60,996 nt of DNA from Chitinophagales bacterium (GTDB taxonomy: Bacteria; Bacteroidota; Bacteroidia; Chitinophagales; Chitinophagaceae): the NCBI GenBank assembly GCA_015655015.1, contig JAATFV010000006.1, forward strand, positions 1 to 60,996, in the 5' to 3' direction. Every line of letters starts with the position of its first letter. The stretch's first letter is position 1. A program made the translations under genes and the position numbers. Shown here piece after piece: positions 9,207 to 17,472 of the stretch. The notes below the pieces were generated by a model. That model was not told the origin of the DNA. It searched no databases and saw only the letters and a program-made list of their open reading frames with translations.

Positions 9207-10379
9207 ATGAAATGGATGTATTGCAGTATTTGTTGTCTGCTTGTCTTTACCTGTCACGCTCAATCGATAATTGATTCGGCGATCCTGAAGGACGTGTATA
9301 AGCTCTTGCCGGACTCAGTGTACAAGGGGATCTCCTTTAGTCTCCAGGCAAAACATCCGGATTCGCCAGCGTATAGAACTGGTGAGATTTCCACCCGGCA
9401 ATTACTGCTCCGCAAGCTACAAAAGAAACATATCTTCCCGACAGCAGACGCCTTGACTGTAATGTTAGAATATAATACAGACCTGATTGGAAAGGACTCG
9501 GTATCGCATTCTTACCGAGTAAAGGTCCCAACGTTGCCGCGATTGCGTGGCCCTGCTCGGCGGCTACGACGTGCTGAATATCGCTACTATAGTAAGCCGG
9601 ATACGTTGCTGTCCAGCGACTTTTGGCATTTAGCCGAATCGTATACGGCGCGTTGTTATGCTTTGTCGGATAGTTGGCGCACGAAGGCTTCTGACTCCTT
9701 GCGGATGGTTTTGGAGAGTGGCGGATCGACCGCCAAGGGAATTAGTCGATTTCAGCTCATGGTCATGGACGATCAGCTGGCCTGGATCGTTTCGGCGATG
9801 AATAATATGGTAGGCACCCAGTTCAGGCGGCAGGAGCAGGAAGACAGTCTGGTCGCGGCTACCCGATCGATGCAGCAGTTCTTTACGATCGTCCGCTGGC
9901 CTGCGACGCCTACTACCAGTTTCCATCATCGAGCCCGCATTTCAGCCACCAGCGCAGCTGCGGGTTCAGATCCGTCAGAAAATGTGCCCAATGACGGGAT
10001 GGGAACACCATTCGAAAGGTACGAAGTAAAAAAGTTGTCGCTACTGAAGGTGAACTTTTACGTCTCCGAAGGTGGTCGCGATCCGGTGCAAGGCATGTAC
10101 TACATACGTTATGGACCGGACTCCACCAAAAGCCTTACGCAAGCCTATGACCCGGCTTCTACCGCCGGTGCGGTCCTGCTGGAGGGGAAGTACTATTTTG
10201 AAATCCTCGGCCGGGTCCATCGGGACAGAAAATATTTTGAAGGCATGGACACAGGTCCGATCCCGACGACGCATTTCGATAAAGAGACTGGCCTGATCGG
10301 GTGGGTGACGCGGTTGGTGTCAGATCAGCCGGTATACAAGCAAATCTTTAGGGTGATGGCTAACCGCTCGGGACGATAA
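9207..10379 (+). CDS. Secreted protein of unknown function
   Basis: A 390-aa protein with an N-terminal signal peptide (MKWMYCSICCLLVFTCHAQ, cleavage after HAQ). The body is rich in Ser, Arg and aromatic residues and I do not recognise a domain. Only 17 nt separate it from the next gene, a membrane-anchored pentapeptide-like protein, so the two are probably one transcriptional unit. The pair lies between a dead IS4 element and a glycosidase remnant, in accessory DNA. Confidence 0.7.
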   Translation: MKWMYCSICCLLVFTCHAQSIIDSAILKDVYKLLPDSVYKGISFSLQAKHPDSPAYRTGEISTRQLLLRKLQKKHIFPTADALTVMLEYNTDLIGKDSVSHSYRVKVPTLPRLRGPARRLRRAEYRYYSKPDTLLSSDFWHLAESYTARCYALSDSWRTKASDSLRMVLESGGSTAKGISRFQLMVMDDQLAWIVSAMNNMVGTQFRRQEQEDSLVAATRSMQQFFTIVRWPATPTTSFHHRARISATSAAAGSDPSENVPNDGMGTPFERYEVKKLSLLKVNFYVSEGGRDPVQGMYYIRYGPDSTKSLTQAYDPASTAGAVLLEGKYYFEILGRVHRDRKYFEGMDTGPIPTTHFDKETGLIGWVTRLVSDQPVYKQIFRVMANRSGR

Positions 10380-10396
10380 TACGCTAACAACAACCT

Positions 10397-11557
10397 ATGG
10401 CAAAAAAGACCTTTCGCTGGAGCATGATCTTTCGACAACGGTGCACGTATGCGTATACCGGTGGGGTGTTTCTCCTGTTAGTTCTGCTAATCTTCTACCA
10501 ATGGAAACGAATGGGCGCTAGTAACACTCCTGGCTGTGATTGTCTTGGTTTGACGGAGTGGCGTCAGCATCCCGGCCAGTCGCCTGTTGATGATGTTATT
10601 GTATCGGATACAATCTTTACTGAGGCTGATTTTCCAGCTGGTGCCGATCGCTCCCGCCATTGTTATTATCACTGTAAATTTAAAAGTATCAAATTCGATA
10701 ATATTAATTTATCAGCATGCAGAATTGATTCCTGTACGTTTGAACATTGTAAGTTTATTGACTGCAACTTTAGTAAGACGGATTTTGATTCGACGGTTTG
10801 CATGCAGGAATGTACCTGGAGACAATGCAACTTTTATTTTACGGTGCTGGAGCAACGCCTCACAGGCGCTGCAACTTTTACGGACTGCAATTTCAACAAC
10901 TGTGACTTTTTTCCACTTGGTTTGGATAGCATTGACCTCGATTGGACGGACAATGACAACCTCTTTTACCTTAGTCCACACCTGGTAGCGGACACGCCAA
11001 GGCTAAATATCATTAGAAACGCACTGACCCGATCACGCACGGGAAAAGGCGACCTCAAGTACCTGGACGCCGCTGCCAAAGCCGACACGCTTTCCGATGC
11101 GAGGCTCTCCGATTGGATCAAGGGACAATTCGGTAAAGCAAATTGGCTGAATGATTACCGAACAAATTATCTCAAGCCGCTCATCTTCATTTTGGCCATC
11201 ACGCTCGTTTTTTTCCTAATTTATCTCCGCCTATCTTTCGGTAAAGAGATCTACATTTCTTGGTCTCCTTCGCTGAAGTCAAGCAATGGCAAGAAGGATG
11301 ACAAACGTATCAAGCCCTTCAACCGAATTGTGGGAAGTAACTATTGTCGCCGGGCGTGGGGTATTTTTTACTTTACATTGGTGTCAACGCTGAGTTTCGG
11401 CTATTTGGTTAAACAGATCGATCTCGACTCCCTGATAGCGAAGTTTCAAAAAAGAAAATATTCTTATGAATTGGAAGGCAAAGTGAAGATTTACTCCGCG
11501 ATCCAATCATTGATTTTCGCAGCCTGTCTGCTGGCTGAGATTGAGGTGTGGAAATAA
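10397..11557 (+). CDS. Pentapeptide-repeat-like membrane protein
   Basis: A 386-aa protein has an N-terminal transmembrane helix (about residues 20-37). An extracytoplasmic region of about residues 85-165 follows, with a clear five-residue rhythm of C/F residues (CTFEHCKFIDCNF, CNFNNCDFF), as in pentapeptide-repeat right-handed helices. Near the C-terminus are three more hydrophobic segments (about residues 255-275, 317-337 and 366-384). Unusually, the repeats are rich in Cys rather than Leu/Ala. It is the second gene of a pair with the secreted protein at 9207. Known membrane pentapeptide proteins vary in role, so no function is assigned. Confidence 0.7.
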   Translation: MAKKTFRWSMIFRQRCTYAYTGGVFLLLVLLIFYQWKRMGASNTPGCDCLGLTEWRQHPGQSPVDDVIVSDTIFTEADFPAGADRSRHCYYHCKFKSIKFDNINLSACRIDSCTFEHCKFIDCNFSKTDFDSTVCMQECTWRQCNFYFTVLEQRLTGAATFTDCNFNNCDFFPLGLDSIDLDWTDNDNLFYLSPHLVADTPRLNIIRNALTRSRTGKGDLKYLDAAAKADTLSDARLSDWIKGQFGKANWLNDYRTNYLKPLIFILAITLVFFLIYLRLSFGKEIYISWSPSLKSSNGKKDDKRIKPFNRIVGSNYCRRAWGIFYFTLVSTLSFGYLVKQIDLDSLIAKFQKRKYSYELEGKVKIYSAIQSLIFAACLLAEIEVWK

Positions 11558-11883
11558 GCGATGGTTTGCCATCCCCTTCGACGAGTACGAGTGCGGCCAC
11601 TGGTATGCCCGGGCCTTGTCCTCCTACGCCCTCCTCCAGGCCCTGACCGGCGTCCGCTACGACGCCGTGACCCGCACCCGCTTTGTCGATTCTCGCATCG
11701 GCGACGTTGTGACCTTCTCTCCGCCAATACCGGCTTCGGCATCGTTACCTACAAGCACAGCCACGTGACCCTCGACGTCGTCTACGGCACGATCCCCGTC
11801 GAAACCATCCGCGTCCACGAAACGAAACCCCACGGAAATCCATCACAGCAAACTCATTCACCCGAAACGAATCGTCGTCCATA
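11541..11883 (+). pseudogene. GH116-like glycosidase, C-terminal remnant, frameshifted
   Basis: The first frame reads FDEYECGHWYARALSSYALL then ALTGVRYDAVTRT and VDSRIGDVVTF. After a frameshift near 11720 a second frame reads SANTGFGIVTYKHSHVTLDV followed by VYGTIPVETIRVH and ends at 11882. This pattern (ECG-H-YAR, SYALL, SRIGDF, GFG) is the C-terminal end of the non-lysosomal glucosylceramidase-like GH116 family; the ECG...YAR segment follows the catalytic centre. The stretch is more GC-rich than the pentapeptide gene that it overlaps. The rest of the enzyme is absent, so it is dead. Confidence 0.6.
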
Positions 11884-11909
11884 AATTTCATCAATAAACC
11901 ATATCGCAT

Positions 11910-12017
11910 ATGATCATCACAACCTTCACCCTTGTATCGCTCGCAGTGGCCATCGTCTTCTACTTCGTCGGCCGGCATACGAAGGCCGGCGGTCTCGGGC
12001 TGGTATCGGCGGACTAA
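11910..12017 (+). CDS. 35-aa single-pass membrane peptide or remnant
   Basis: ATG at 11910 opens a 35-codon frame with one clear hydrophobic helix (TFTLVSLAVAIVFYFVG) followed by a short basic/polar tail (RHTKAGG) and a stop at 12015. It lies directly after the glycosidase remnant, and its GC-rich codon use resembles that remnant. It could be a small membrane protein or the N-terminus of a lost transporter. Confidence 0.35.
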   Translation: MIITTFTLVSLAVAIVFYFVGRHTKAGGLGLVSAD

Positions 12018-12030
12018 GCCTCCTGCGGGA

Positions 12031-12231
12031 TCAGCTAGGGCCGTTGTTTAAATAGACTCCTGCTGCAAAAGATTCGATCTTCTGGACCGTTGGGATGAGT
12101 TCTCCCAGCAATTCCTTGATCCGGTTCGTCCAGGGCCGATTGCCGATGTAGGGTACCGTATTCGCTTCTAAGAGGAAGCTGTCGAGCGTATAGATAATTC
12201 GCTGGTCGAGTTCATCGAAATTTTCGGTCAT
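12031..12231 (-). CDS. Small hypothetical protein (66 aa)
   Basis: I chose the ATG at 12231 (MTENFDELDQRIIYTLDSFL) over the longer frame that begins at 12324, because the upstream extension is low-complexity and unlike protein. The product is acidic and predicted helical, with no recognised motif. It diverges from the HEPN-like gene at 12414 and shares its intergenic region. Confidence 0.5.
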   Translation of the reverse strand: MTENFDELDQRIIYTLDSFLLEANTVPYIGNRPWTNRIKELLGELIPTVQKIESFAAGVYLNNGPS

Positions 12232-12413
12232 AGGTTTATTTTGAACTGGAAGGTAAATGTGCCTCACCACCCTTGCAGGCATGAAAACACTGTTTTCAGC
12301 AGTGCTACAACCATTTTCAACCAACCGGCCCCCTCTTCCTCACTAGGTGGAGGACGCGGTGGGTTCCGGGCATTGGGCTGGATGCACCCGAATAAACCCC
12401 TACCTTCGGTCCT

Positions 12414-13397
12414 ATGGCAAACCCCTCCTCGCACCAGGTCTACTGGTGGAAGAATTTCCAGCTGGGTACCGAATTGCAGATCGCCGGTTCCTTCCTCTAC
12501 AATGCGCTCTATAGCTTCGACCGGATGAAGCATTGCTATTTTGAGGAGGAGTGCTTCGAGTTCCTGTATCAGTCCTCGGTCGGGGTCGAGCGTTTGCTGA
12601 AGATCCTGCTTATTCTGCTGGAGCACGATGAACACACCGATCAGGATAGCTTTGAGAAGTCCCTGATCACTCACAACCACGTGGAGTTGTACGACCGGAT
12701 CCGCAAGAAGCGGAAAACGGGGTGGGGGGATGTGCACGTGCAATTCTTCCAGCTGCTGGCGGATTTCTATATGTCGACTCGGTACGACCGGTTCGGGCTG
12801 CAGTCGGTGACCCGGCCCGATCAGGCGAGGGAGTTCCTGATCCGGTTTCTGGAAAAGCACCTGCAGATAAGCATCAAGGCCGAGCTCCCGATCTCTACCC
12901 CGATCGATGAGCGGATGCGGAATTTCATTGGCAGGACGATCGGAAAGATCGCGACCGTGGGCTACGAAGCAGTTAAGGAGCTGGCCAGCCAGCGACAACT
13001 CTACACCTACGAACTGAACTATGGCAGCAAGGCCTTCCGGCTCTTCATCGCCAGGGAATACGCCTTCGAAAATGAACGGACGCTTCGCCGGGAGCTGCTG
13101 ATCGCTTTGCTACACCACAAATTCGATAGCGGCTGGGTGGACTACATCAAAAAGATCGATCCGATCGCTTTCGAAGGCCTTTCTCCCTCTGACTATCTCC
13201 ACTATTTGATCGATATCCACCCCGATCAGGACCTGATGGGCGAGTTGCAAGCCCGGTACCAAGACGCGCCATTCGATAAAGGCAGGGCAGCAGCAGTAGC
13301 CTTGATCGGGACCGACGTTTCTCCGAAGGGATACGATGACTACGAGGATGACTACGGCGGCGATGATAACGATTACGATGAGGAGGACATGTTTTAA
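12414..13397 (+). CDS. HEPN-like helical protein with acidic C-terminal tail
   Basis: A 327-aa cytoplasmic protein. Residues of about 15-110 (SFLYNALYSFDRMKHCYFEE, then SSVGVERLLKILLILLE and THNHVELYDRIRKK) have the helix pattern and 'VERLLK...H..ELYDRI' arrangement of HEPN-type domains. A strict RxxxxH nuclease motif is not obvious, so it may be non-catalytic. The last 25 residues are almost all Asp, Glu, Tyr and Gly (DYEDDYGGDDNDYDEEDMF), a disordered acidic tail. HEPN proteins often act in defence or RNA processing, and the accessory setting fits. A TACCTTCG box ends just before the ATG, so the mRNA may have almost no leader. Domain assignment is tentative. Confidence 0.55.
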   Translation: MANPSSHQVYWWKNFQLGTELQIAGSFLYNALYSFDRMKHCYFEEECFEFLYQSSVGVERLLKILLILLEHDEHTDQDSFEKSLITHNHVELYDRIRKKRKTGWGDVHVQFFQLLADFYMSTRYDRFGLQSVTRPDQAREFLIRFLEKHLQISIKAELPISTPIDERMRNFIGRTIGKIATVGYEAVKELASQRQLYTYELNYGSKAFRLFIAREYAFENERTLRRELLIALLHHKFDSGWVDYIKKIDPIAFEGLSPSDYLHYLIDIHPDQDLMGELQARYQDAPFDKGRAAAVALIGTDVSPKGYDDYEDDYGGDDNDYDEEDMF

Positions 13398-13478
13398 ACA
13401 GCTACTTATGCCCGACGTTGGCCACATGAACGATAATGACGTCGGCCGATAGATGAAATCGCTTCTGCGCGCGCCATA

Positions 13479-13790
13479 TTATCGGACGACATAGATTTTG
13501 AAATGGTGCAGGGTGGCATTCGCGCCGGAACTGAGCCGTATCGGAAAGTGACCGAAACCTTGTTTTTCCAGCAATTGCTGAACGGCGATGCAATAGTTCA
13601 GTTGAGGCGCATTGAAGTAGACGATTTCATTTTTAGTAATAGGGTAGGTAGGGCGTTCATAGCTGCTGGACACTCCGTGTTTTTTTAAGAGACTATCGAT
13701 CCGCTGGGTCAGCGATTCGGAGGTAGGTAGATAATAGAGCTTCAGGATCGAATTTTTCAGCAGTTGGTCGTTTGCCTAATCTGTTACTAA
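13479..13790 (-). pseudogene. C-terminal fragment of unknown protein
   Basis: The minus-strand frame is open from a stop at 13787 down to 13479, but its first in-frame start is a GTG at 13673. Residues upstream of that GTG (DQLLKNSILKLYYLPTSESL, then TQRIDSLLKKHG) look like genuine protein and continue smoothly into VYFNAPQLNYCIAVQQLLEK and the terminal HFKIYVVR. The open frame ends precisely at two-hairpin repeat copy B, so the 5' part was lost there. Family not recognised. Confidence 0.5.
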
Positions 13791-13844
13791 AATCGGTCAA
13801 ACGCCCTAAAATCGGGCGTTTTTACTTTCTGTATTGGGAAGTGA
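13785..13844 (+). repeat. Two-hairpin interspersed repeat, copy B
   Basis: It begins TACTAAAATC. The first hairpin has a perfect 8-bp stem AAACGCCC/GGGCGTTT (13799-13806 with 13814-13821). The second hairpin (13824-13842) has ACTTTC/GGAAGT around loop TGTATTG. The core is 54 nt and differs from copy C at six positions. It sits at the breakpoint of a truncated gene. Confidence 0.7.
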
Positions 13845-13848
13845 CCCC

Positions 13849-14061
13849 TGCGTTCGCAGCGTTCGATTGCCCCGCATTATATTCTTGAACCTCTGATAAT
13901 CAAAGGTTTTCTCATTTCCCCAGACCACATCGGAGTCCAAGCCATACACGGTCGGGTAGGGCGGTAATATGATAAATCGGGTTTTTGCCCCAATCGAGTA
14001 TAAGATTTTCTTTCAATTGTTCATTTGCCGACTGCCAAAGAATTCCGCCAGATTTTGACAT
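13849..14061 (-). pseudogene. Frameshifted ORF remnant of unknown family
   Basis: From ATG 14061 the minus strand reads MSKSGGILWQSANEQLKENL, then LDWGKNPIYHITALPD, before a stop at 13912. A second frame carries on as VYGLDSDVVWGNEKTFDYQR and FKNIMRGNRTLRTQG down to repeat copy B. Both halves look protein-like, suggesting one gene with a frameshift near 13940 whose 3' end was lost at the repeat. No family recognised. Confidence 0.35.
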
Positions 14062-14146
14062 CGTCTTCTGAGTATGAAATGGAGGAATATATCTCTTTGG
14101 AATCGGGGCGCCCAGACCTATTCACTCCATTAATTAAAATGCTGAT

Positions 14147-15919
14147 ATGATGAAAATTCGTCCATCAATTGTTCTGATAGTGTACATGGCAACAACATTC
14201 AATTCTTGTGCTGATAAAAGTATCCGGGAAGGAACCGTTAAGGATGTAATGGATCAAGCGGTTACCAGGCTCTACAGAACCATGAGTGAGCAACAATTGG
14301 ATTCACTGACGAATGATCAGGTTATGGTCTTGCTCAATGACTCCGAAAAAAATGTGCTGGCGACCAGGTACTGGATGTTCGATGTGAAAGTGCCGGTGGT
14401 GGTGTCTGTGATGAGAAGTGCGGAACAAAAAAAGACGCCGTTCTGGCTGGCGCCTGCCGGATTTGTGAAGACCGGCAAAACCATGAAAAATGAAGAGGTT
14501 ACTTATGAGGTATGGCAGAAAAAATTTGATGCAGGCCATGTCGGATTAGGCATAAATGGTTTCGAAGATTATATGCTGCATTATTTTGTCTCAGTTGCTC
14601 CTCAAAATAAAAATGATCGACTTAAATTATCTGATTTCTTTCCGGCAAATCAGTATGTGGGAATACTTGAGGATAGCGCATTTACTTATCACGACTGGAC
14701 CGAACTGGTTTTGATGAATGTTCCGGACGATATGAAAGGAGAAAAATTGCTGACCACGATCAGGGGAAGGGGAACAGAATCGCATTTGATAGGAGCGTTT
14801 CGCACAACGGCTTATCCGTCCTCTTCCATACCTGATCAGGTGATGCTTACCTGGAGTGCTGATCCGGCAACCAGTATTGATATCCAATGGCGCTCTGACA
14901 CCACAGTTGAGGCGGGAAAGGTGAACTACCGGGAAAAAGGCTCGTCCCAAATCATGTCGGCGCCTGCCGAAAAGTTCAAGATGGAGGATCGGGATTTGAT
15001 GAATGACAGGTATATCAATCGGTTTACCGCTCAATTAAAGAATTTAAAACCCGGAACAACCTACGAATATCAAATTCTGCCTCAAACAAACTGGAACGAA
15101 AAATATACTTTTTCAACACCGGCGCCGGATAGTTCATTTTCGTTTGTCTGGACCGGGGATACTCATCATTCCCCCACGATAACTAAGTTATTTAACCTTG
15201 CTGCAGCATCTCATCCCGATGCTGCATTTTATTCCATTGCGGGTGACCTGGTAAGTGAAGGCCTGCATCGCGATCAATGGGATGACCTTTTTTACTTTAC
15301 CAAAGATGTGATTTGCCGGAAGCCATTAATGGCGGTAATTGGCAACCACGATACCCGACAGGGATTAGGAGCATGGATGTATGGTGAATTATTCAGCTAT
15401 CCCAAAAATGCGCCGGTTGGCGTACAACCTGAGCACACGTACTCATTCAGGTATAAGAATGCCTTGTTCCTGATGATTGAATCCACCGCTTCGATCGATT
15501 CACAGAAAGTCTGGATAGAAGATCAGCTGGCTAAAACCGACGCCACCTGGAAATTTGCGATGTTCCATTTTGCACCCTACAATTGGGAGGAACCTTATCC
15601 CGACATCCAGGCAGCCTGGGTGCCGATCTTCGACAAGTATCATGTGGATATGGTGATGAATGGACATATTCATTATTATATGCGTACCAAGCCCATGCGG
15701 GGAGGAAAAGTCGTTGGATCGTATAAAGAAGGCACGGCTTATGTAGAGTCTATTGGGATTCCAACAAAACCAGAAAAACGCCCTGAAGAACCTTATACAG
15801 TCGTGCGGAATTTCAATGGAGATATTTATCAGTATGTGAAGATCGAAGGGGAAAAAATGAGTTTTAGGGCGGTAAATTCAGAAAATAAAGTGATCGATTC
15901 ATTTATAATCAAAAAGTAG
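14147..15919 (+). CDS. Purple acid phosphatase-like metallophosphoesterase lipoprotein
   Basis: A 590-aa protein with a lipoprotein-type signal ending TTFNSCADK. After a unique N-terminal region of about 210 residues comes a fibronectin-III-like purple-acid-phosphatase N domain (about 225-325: DQVMLTWSADPATSIDIQWR ... LKPGTTYEYQI). The catalytic calcineurin-like domain follows, with metal ligands in GDTHH (Asp338), GDLVSEG, GNHD (399-402) and GHIHYY (506-511). Such enzymes hydrolyse phosphomonoesters using two metal ions. A tandem ATGATG makes 14147 or 14150 the start. It is transcribed alone, upstream of the sigma/ClpP operon. Confidence 0.85.
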   Translation: MMKIRPSIVLIVYMATTFNSCADKSIREGTVKDVMDQAVTRLYRTMSEQQLDSLTNDQVMVLLNDSEKNVLATRYWMFDVKVPVVVSVMRSAEQKKTPFWLAPAGFVKTGKTMKNEEVTYEVWQKKFDAGHVGLGINGFEDYMLHYFVSVAPQNKNDRLKLSDFFPANQYVGILEDSAFTYHDWTELVLMNVPDDMKGEKLLTTIRGRGTESHLIGAFRTTAYPSSSIPDQVMLTWSADPATSIDIQWRSDTTVEAGKVNYREKGSSQIMSAPAEKFKMEDRDLMNDRYINRFTAQLKNLKPGTTYEYQILPQTNWNEKYTFSTPAPDSSFSFVWTGDTHHSPTITKLFNLAAASHPDAAFYSIAGDLVSEGLHRDQWDDLFYFTKDVICRKPLMAVIGNHDTRQGLGAWMYGELFSYPKNAPVGVQPEHTYSFRYKNALFLMIESTASIDSQKVWIEDQLAKTDATWKFAMFHFAPYNWEEPYPDIQAAWVPIFDKYHVDMVMNGHIHYYMRTKPMRGGKVVGSYKEGTAYVESIGIPTKPEKRPEEPYTVVRNFNGDIYQYVKIEGEKMSFRAVNSENKVIDSFIIKK

Positions 15920-15968
15920 ATGGGAGTACGTCTAAAACACACCTGCCCAAGGAAATTTTCAAAAGTTT

Positions 15969-15999
15969 TTTGAATTTCCCGGTGATCATCCTACCTTTT
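15969..15999 (+). promoter_or_regulatory. Bacteroidota-type promoter for sigma/ClpP operon
   Basis: TTTG at 15969-15972, a 19-nt spacer, then TACCTTTT at 15992-15999, one base from the TAnnTTTG -7 consensus of the primary Bacteroidota sigma factor. Transcription would start near 16006, leaving a leader of about 20 nt before the ATG at 16028. Confidence 0.5.
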
Positions 16000-16027
16000 T
16001 AGACACTTATTTAAAACGGAAGTTCAA

Positions 16028-16531
16028 ATGAGCCGACAAAAGGAAGACCCGATCATCTACCTATACAGAGACAGCTTCCCCGATTTCGCCCGTATGATCC
16101 GGCGGATGGGTGGAAGCCTCGAAGAGGCGAAAGACGCCTTTCACGACGCGCTGCTTATCTACATGGAAAAAGAAAAAGCCGGAAAGCTGCACCTCCACTC
16201 CTCGCCCAAGGCCTATCTTCTGGGTACGGCGAAGATCTGCTGGCTACATGCACAGGGCAAAGAAGCTGCATCTCCTCTACCCGATGGATTCGAAGCGCCA
16301 GAGCCGGAAGATGAGGCCATGGAAGAAAGGGAGCAAAGCCTGCTGGACTCACTCGTACGAAGCGGCAGGAAATGTATGCAGCTGCTAAAGGCCTTTTACT
16401 ATGACCATTGCTCCATACAGGACATCGCCGTACGTTTTGGCTTCAATGGTCGGCGCTCCGCCACCGTCCAAAAACATAAATGCCTGGAGAAGGTCCGGGA
16501 AGAAATAAGATCAACTCAAGATTATGCGTAG
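16028..16531 (+). CDS. ECF-type RNA polymerase sigma factor
   Basis: A 167-aa protein with a sigma-70 region 2 at about residues 10-75 (FARMIRRMGGSLEEAKDAFH, then DALLIYMEK, the core-binding and -10-recognition helices). A region 4 helix-turn-helix lies at about residues 115-160 (LKAFYYDHCSIQDIAVRFGF ... ATVQKHKCLEKVREE). It is short, as ECF factors are. The stop overlaps the next start by 8 nt, and ClpP follows, so the three genes are translationally linked. The usual FecR-type anti-sigma partner is missing. Confidence 0.85.
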   Translation: MSRQKEDPIIYLYRDSFPDFARMIRRMGGSLEEAKDAFHDALLIYMEKEKAGKLHLHSSPKAYLLGTAKICWLHAQGKEAASPLPDGFEAPEPEDEAMEEREQSLLDSLVRSGRKCMQLLKAFYYDHCSIQDIAVRFGFNGRRSATVQKHKCLEKVREEIRSTQDYA

Positions 16532-16781
16532 CGAATTAAACGAGCTGTACGAGATCGACTGCTATCTGTTGCGACAGCTAAGCGAAGAGGATGCCAGGGT
16601 ATTCGAAGCCCGCCTCCTTCTGGATGACGCACTCGCCGAAAGGGTAGATGCACAACGCACAGCCCACCGGCTGATCCGTCGCTATGCCTGGAGGGAAGAA
16701 CGCTATAGGCTGGAGACGATCTACCGTCTGTTGCTCGACGAGACCGATTTCGCCCATCAAATAAAATCAATTTTTTCCTGA
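16524..16781 (+). CDS. Small protein between sigma factor and ClpP (possible anti-sigma)
   Basis: An 85-aa protein, highly charged and predicted all-helical ([20 protein letters not shown], then [20 protein letters not shown]). The pattern '[24 protein letters not shown]' resembles the N-terminal helices of anti-sigma/ASD-type proteins, in which a short bundle clasps the sigma factor, but no zinc ligands and no membrane segment are present. It overlaps the sigma gene by 8 nt and ends 1 nt before clpP. I infer a soluble sigma-binding protein; it could also be an adaptor or substrate of the protease. Confidence 0.5.
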   Translation: MRSELNELYEIDCYLLRQLSEEDARVFEARLLLDDALAERVDAQRTAHRLIRRYAWREERYRLETIYRLLLDETDFAHQIKSIFS

Positions 16782-16782
16782 C

Positions 16783-17472
16783 ATGATCATTCCAACCGTC
16801 ATCGATAGCGCGACCAGGGGTGCCTACGATATCTATAGCCTGCTGCTGAAAGAGCGCATCGTGTATCTGGGAACGGCCATCGAAGAGAACGTGGCCAACC
16901 TGGTCGTGGCGCAGCTGCTCTACCTGGACAGCGAGAACCACAATCCTATCATGCTTTACCTCAACAGCCCCGGGGGCATCGTCTATGGGGGCTTTGCCAT
17001 CTACGATACCATGCGCAAGCTAAAGTCGCCCGTGTCCACGGTGGCGATGGGTTTCTGCGGCAGTATGAGCACCTTCCTGCTGACGGCCGGCCAGACAGGA
17101 CAGCGATATGCCCTTCCCCACGCGACCATCCATATGCACCCCACTGGCGGCGGCGCTAAAGGCTATACGGAAGACGTGCGCATCGCGTACAAGGAGCAGG
17201 AAAGGCTGCAGAACCAGATATTCTACCTGATGGGCAAATTCTCCGGCCATACCCGCGAGGAGATCGAGGAACTGTTCCGGCGCGACCGGTTTATGAACAG
17301 CGTGGAAGCCCGGCAGTATGGCTTTATCGATGAGGTTCTGGGGGATACGGACGATCTCATCTCATTGGATGAGGGGCAGACGAAGATCCATTTCCAGGCA
17401 ACGGAAATGAAAAGGGAGAGCATCGGGTTTAAGCAATATCCAGCTCACCCCAACTCCGGCCACAAGAATTAG
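16783..17472 (+). CDS. clpP: ClpP-family serine protease
   Basis: A 229-aa protein with the full ClpP fold. The catalytic triad aligns with the E. coli enzyme at identical spacing: Ser94 in GFCGSMSTF, His119 in ATIHMHP and Asp168 in [13 protein letters not shown] at 62-65 is the oxyanion-region loop. The context of Ser (GFCGSM instead of GxAASM) and of His (HMHPTGGG instead of MIHQP) differs from housekeeping ClpP, and the C-terminal extension is unusual. No ClpX or ClpA gene is nearby, so it probably borrows the cellular ATPase or acts in mixed rings. The operon with an ECF sigma factor suggests regulated proteolysis of a sigma regulator. Confidence 0.85.
   Translation: MIIPTVIDSATRGAYDIYSLLLKERIVYLGTAIEENVANLVVAQLLYLDSENHNPIMLYLNSPGGIVYGGFAIYDTMRKLKSPVSTVAMGFCGSMSTFLLTAGQTGQRYALPHATIHMHPTGGGAKGYTEDVRIAYKEQERLQNQIFYLMGKFSGHTREEIEELFRRDRFMNSVEARQYGFIDEVLGDTDDLISLDEGQTKIHFQATEMKRESIGFKQYPAHPNSGHKN

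Noticed and set aside
13799..13826. First hairpin of the repeat as an ordinary terminator
   Set aside because: A stem followed by T's would fit in copies B and C, but copy D has a stem of a different size and the conserved second hairpin is unexplained.
13785..13844. Two-hairpin repeat as an integron attC site
   Set aside because: No RYYYAAC/GTTRRRY core boxes in the required positions and no integrase in the window.
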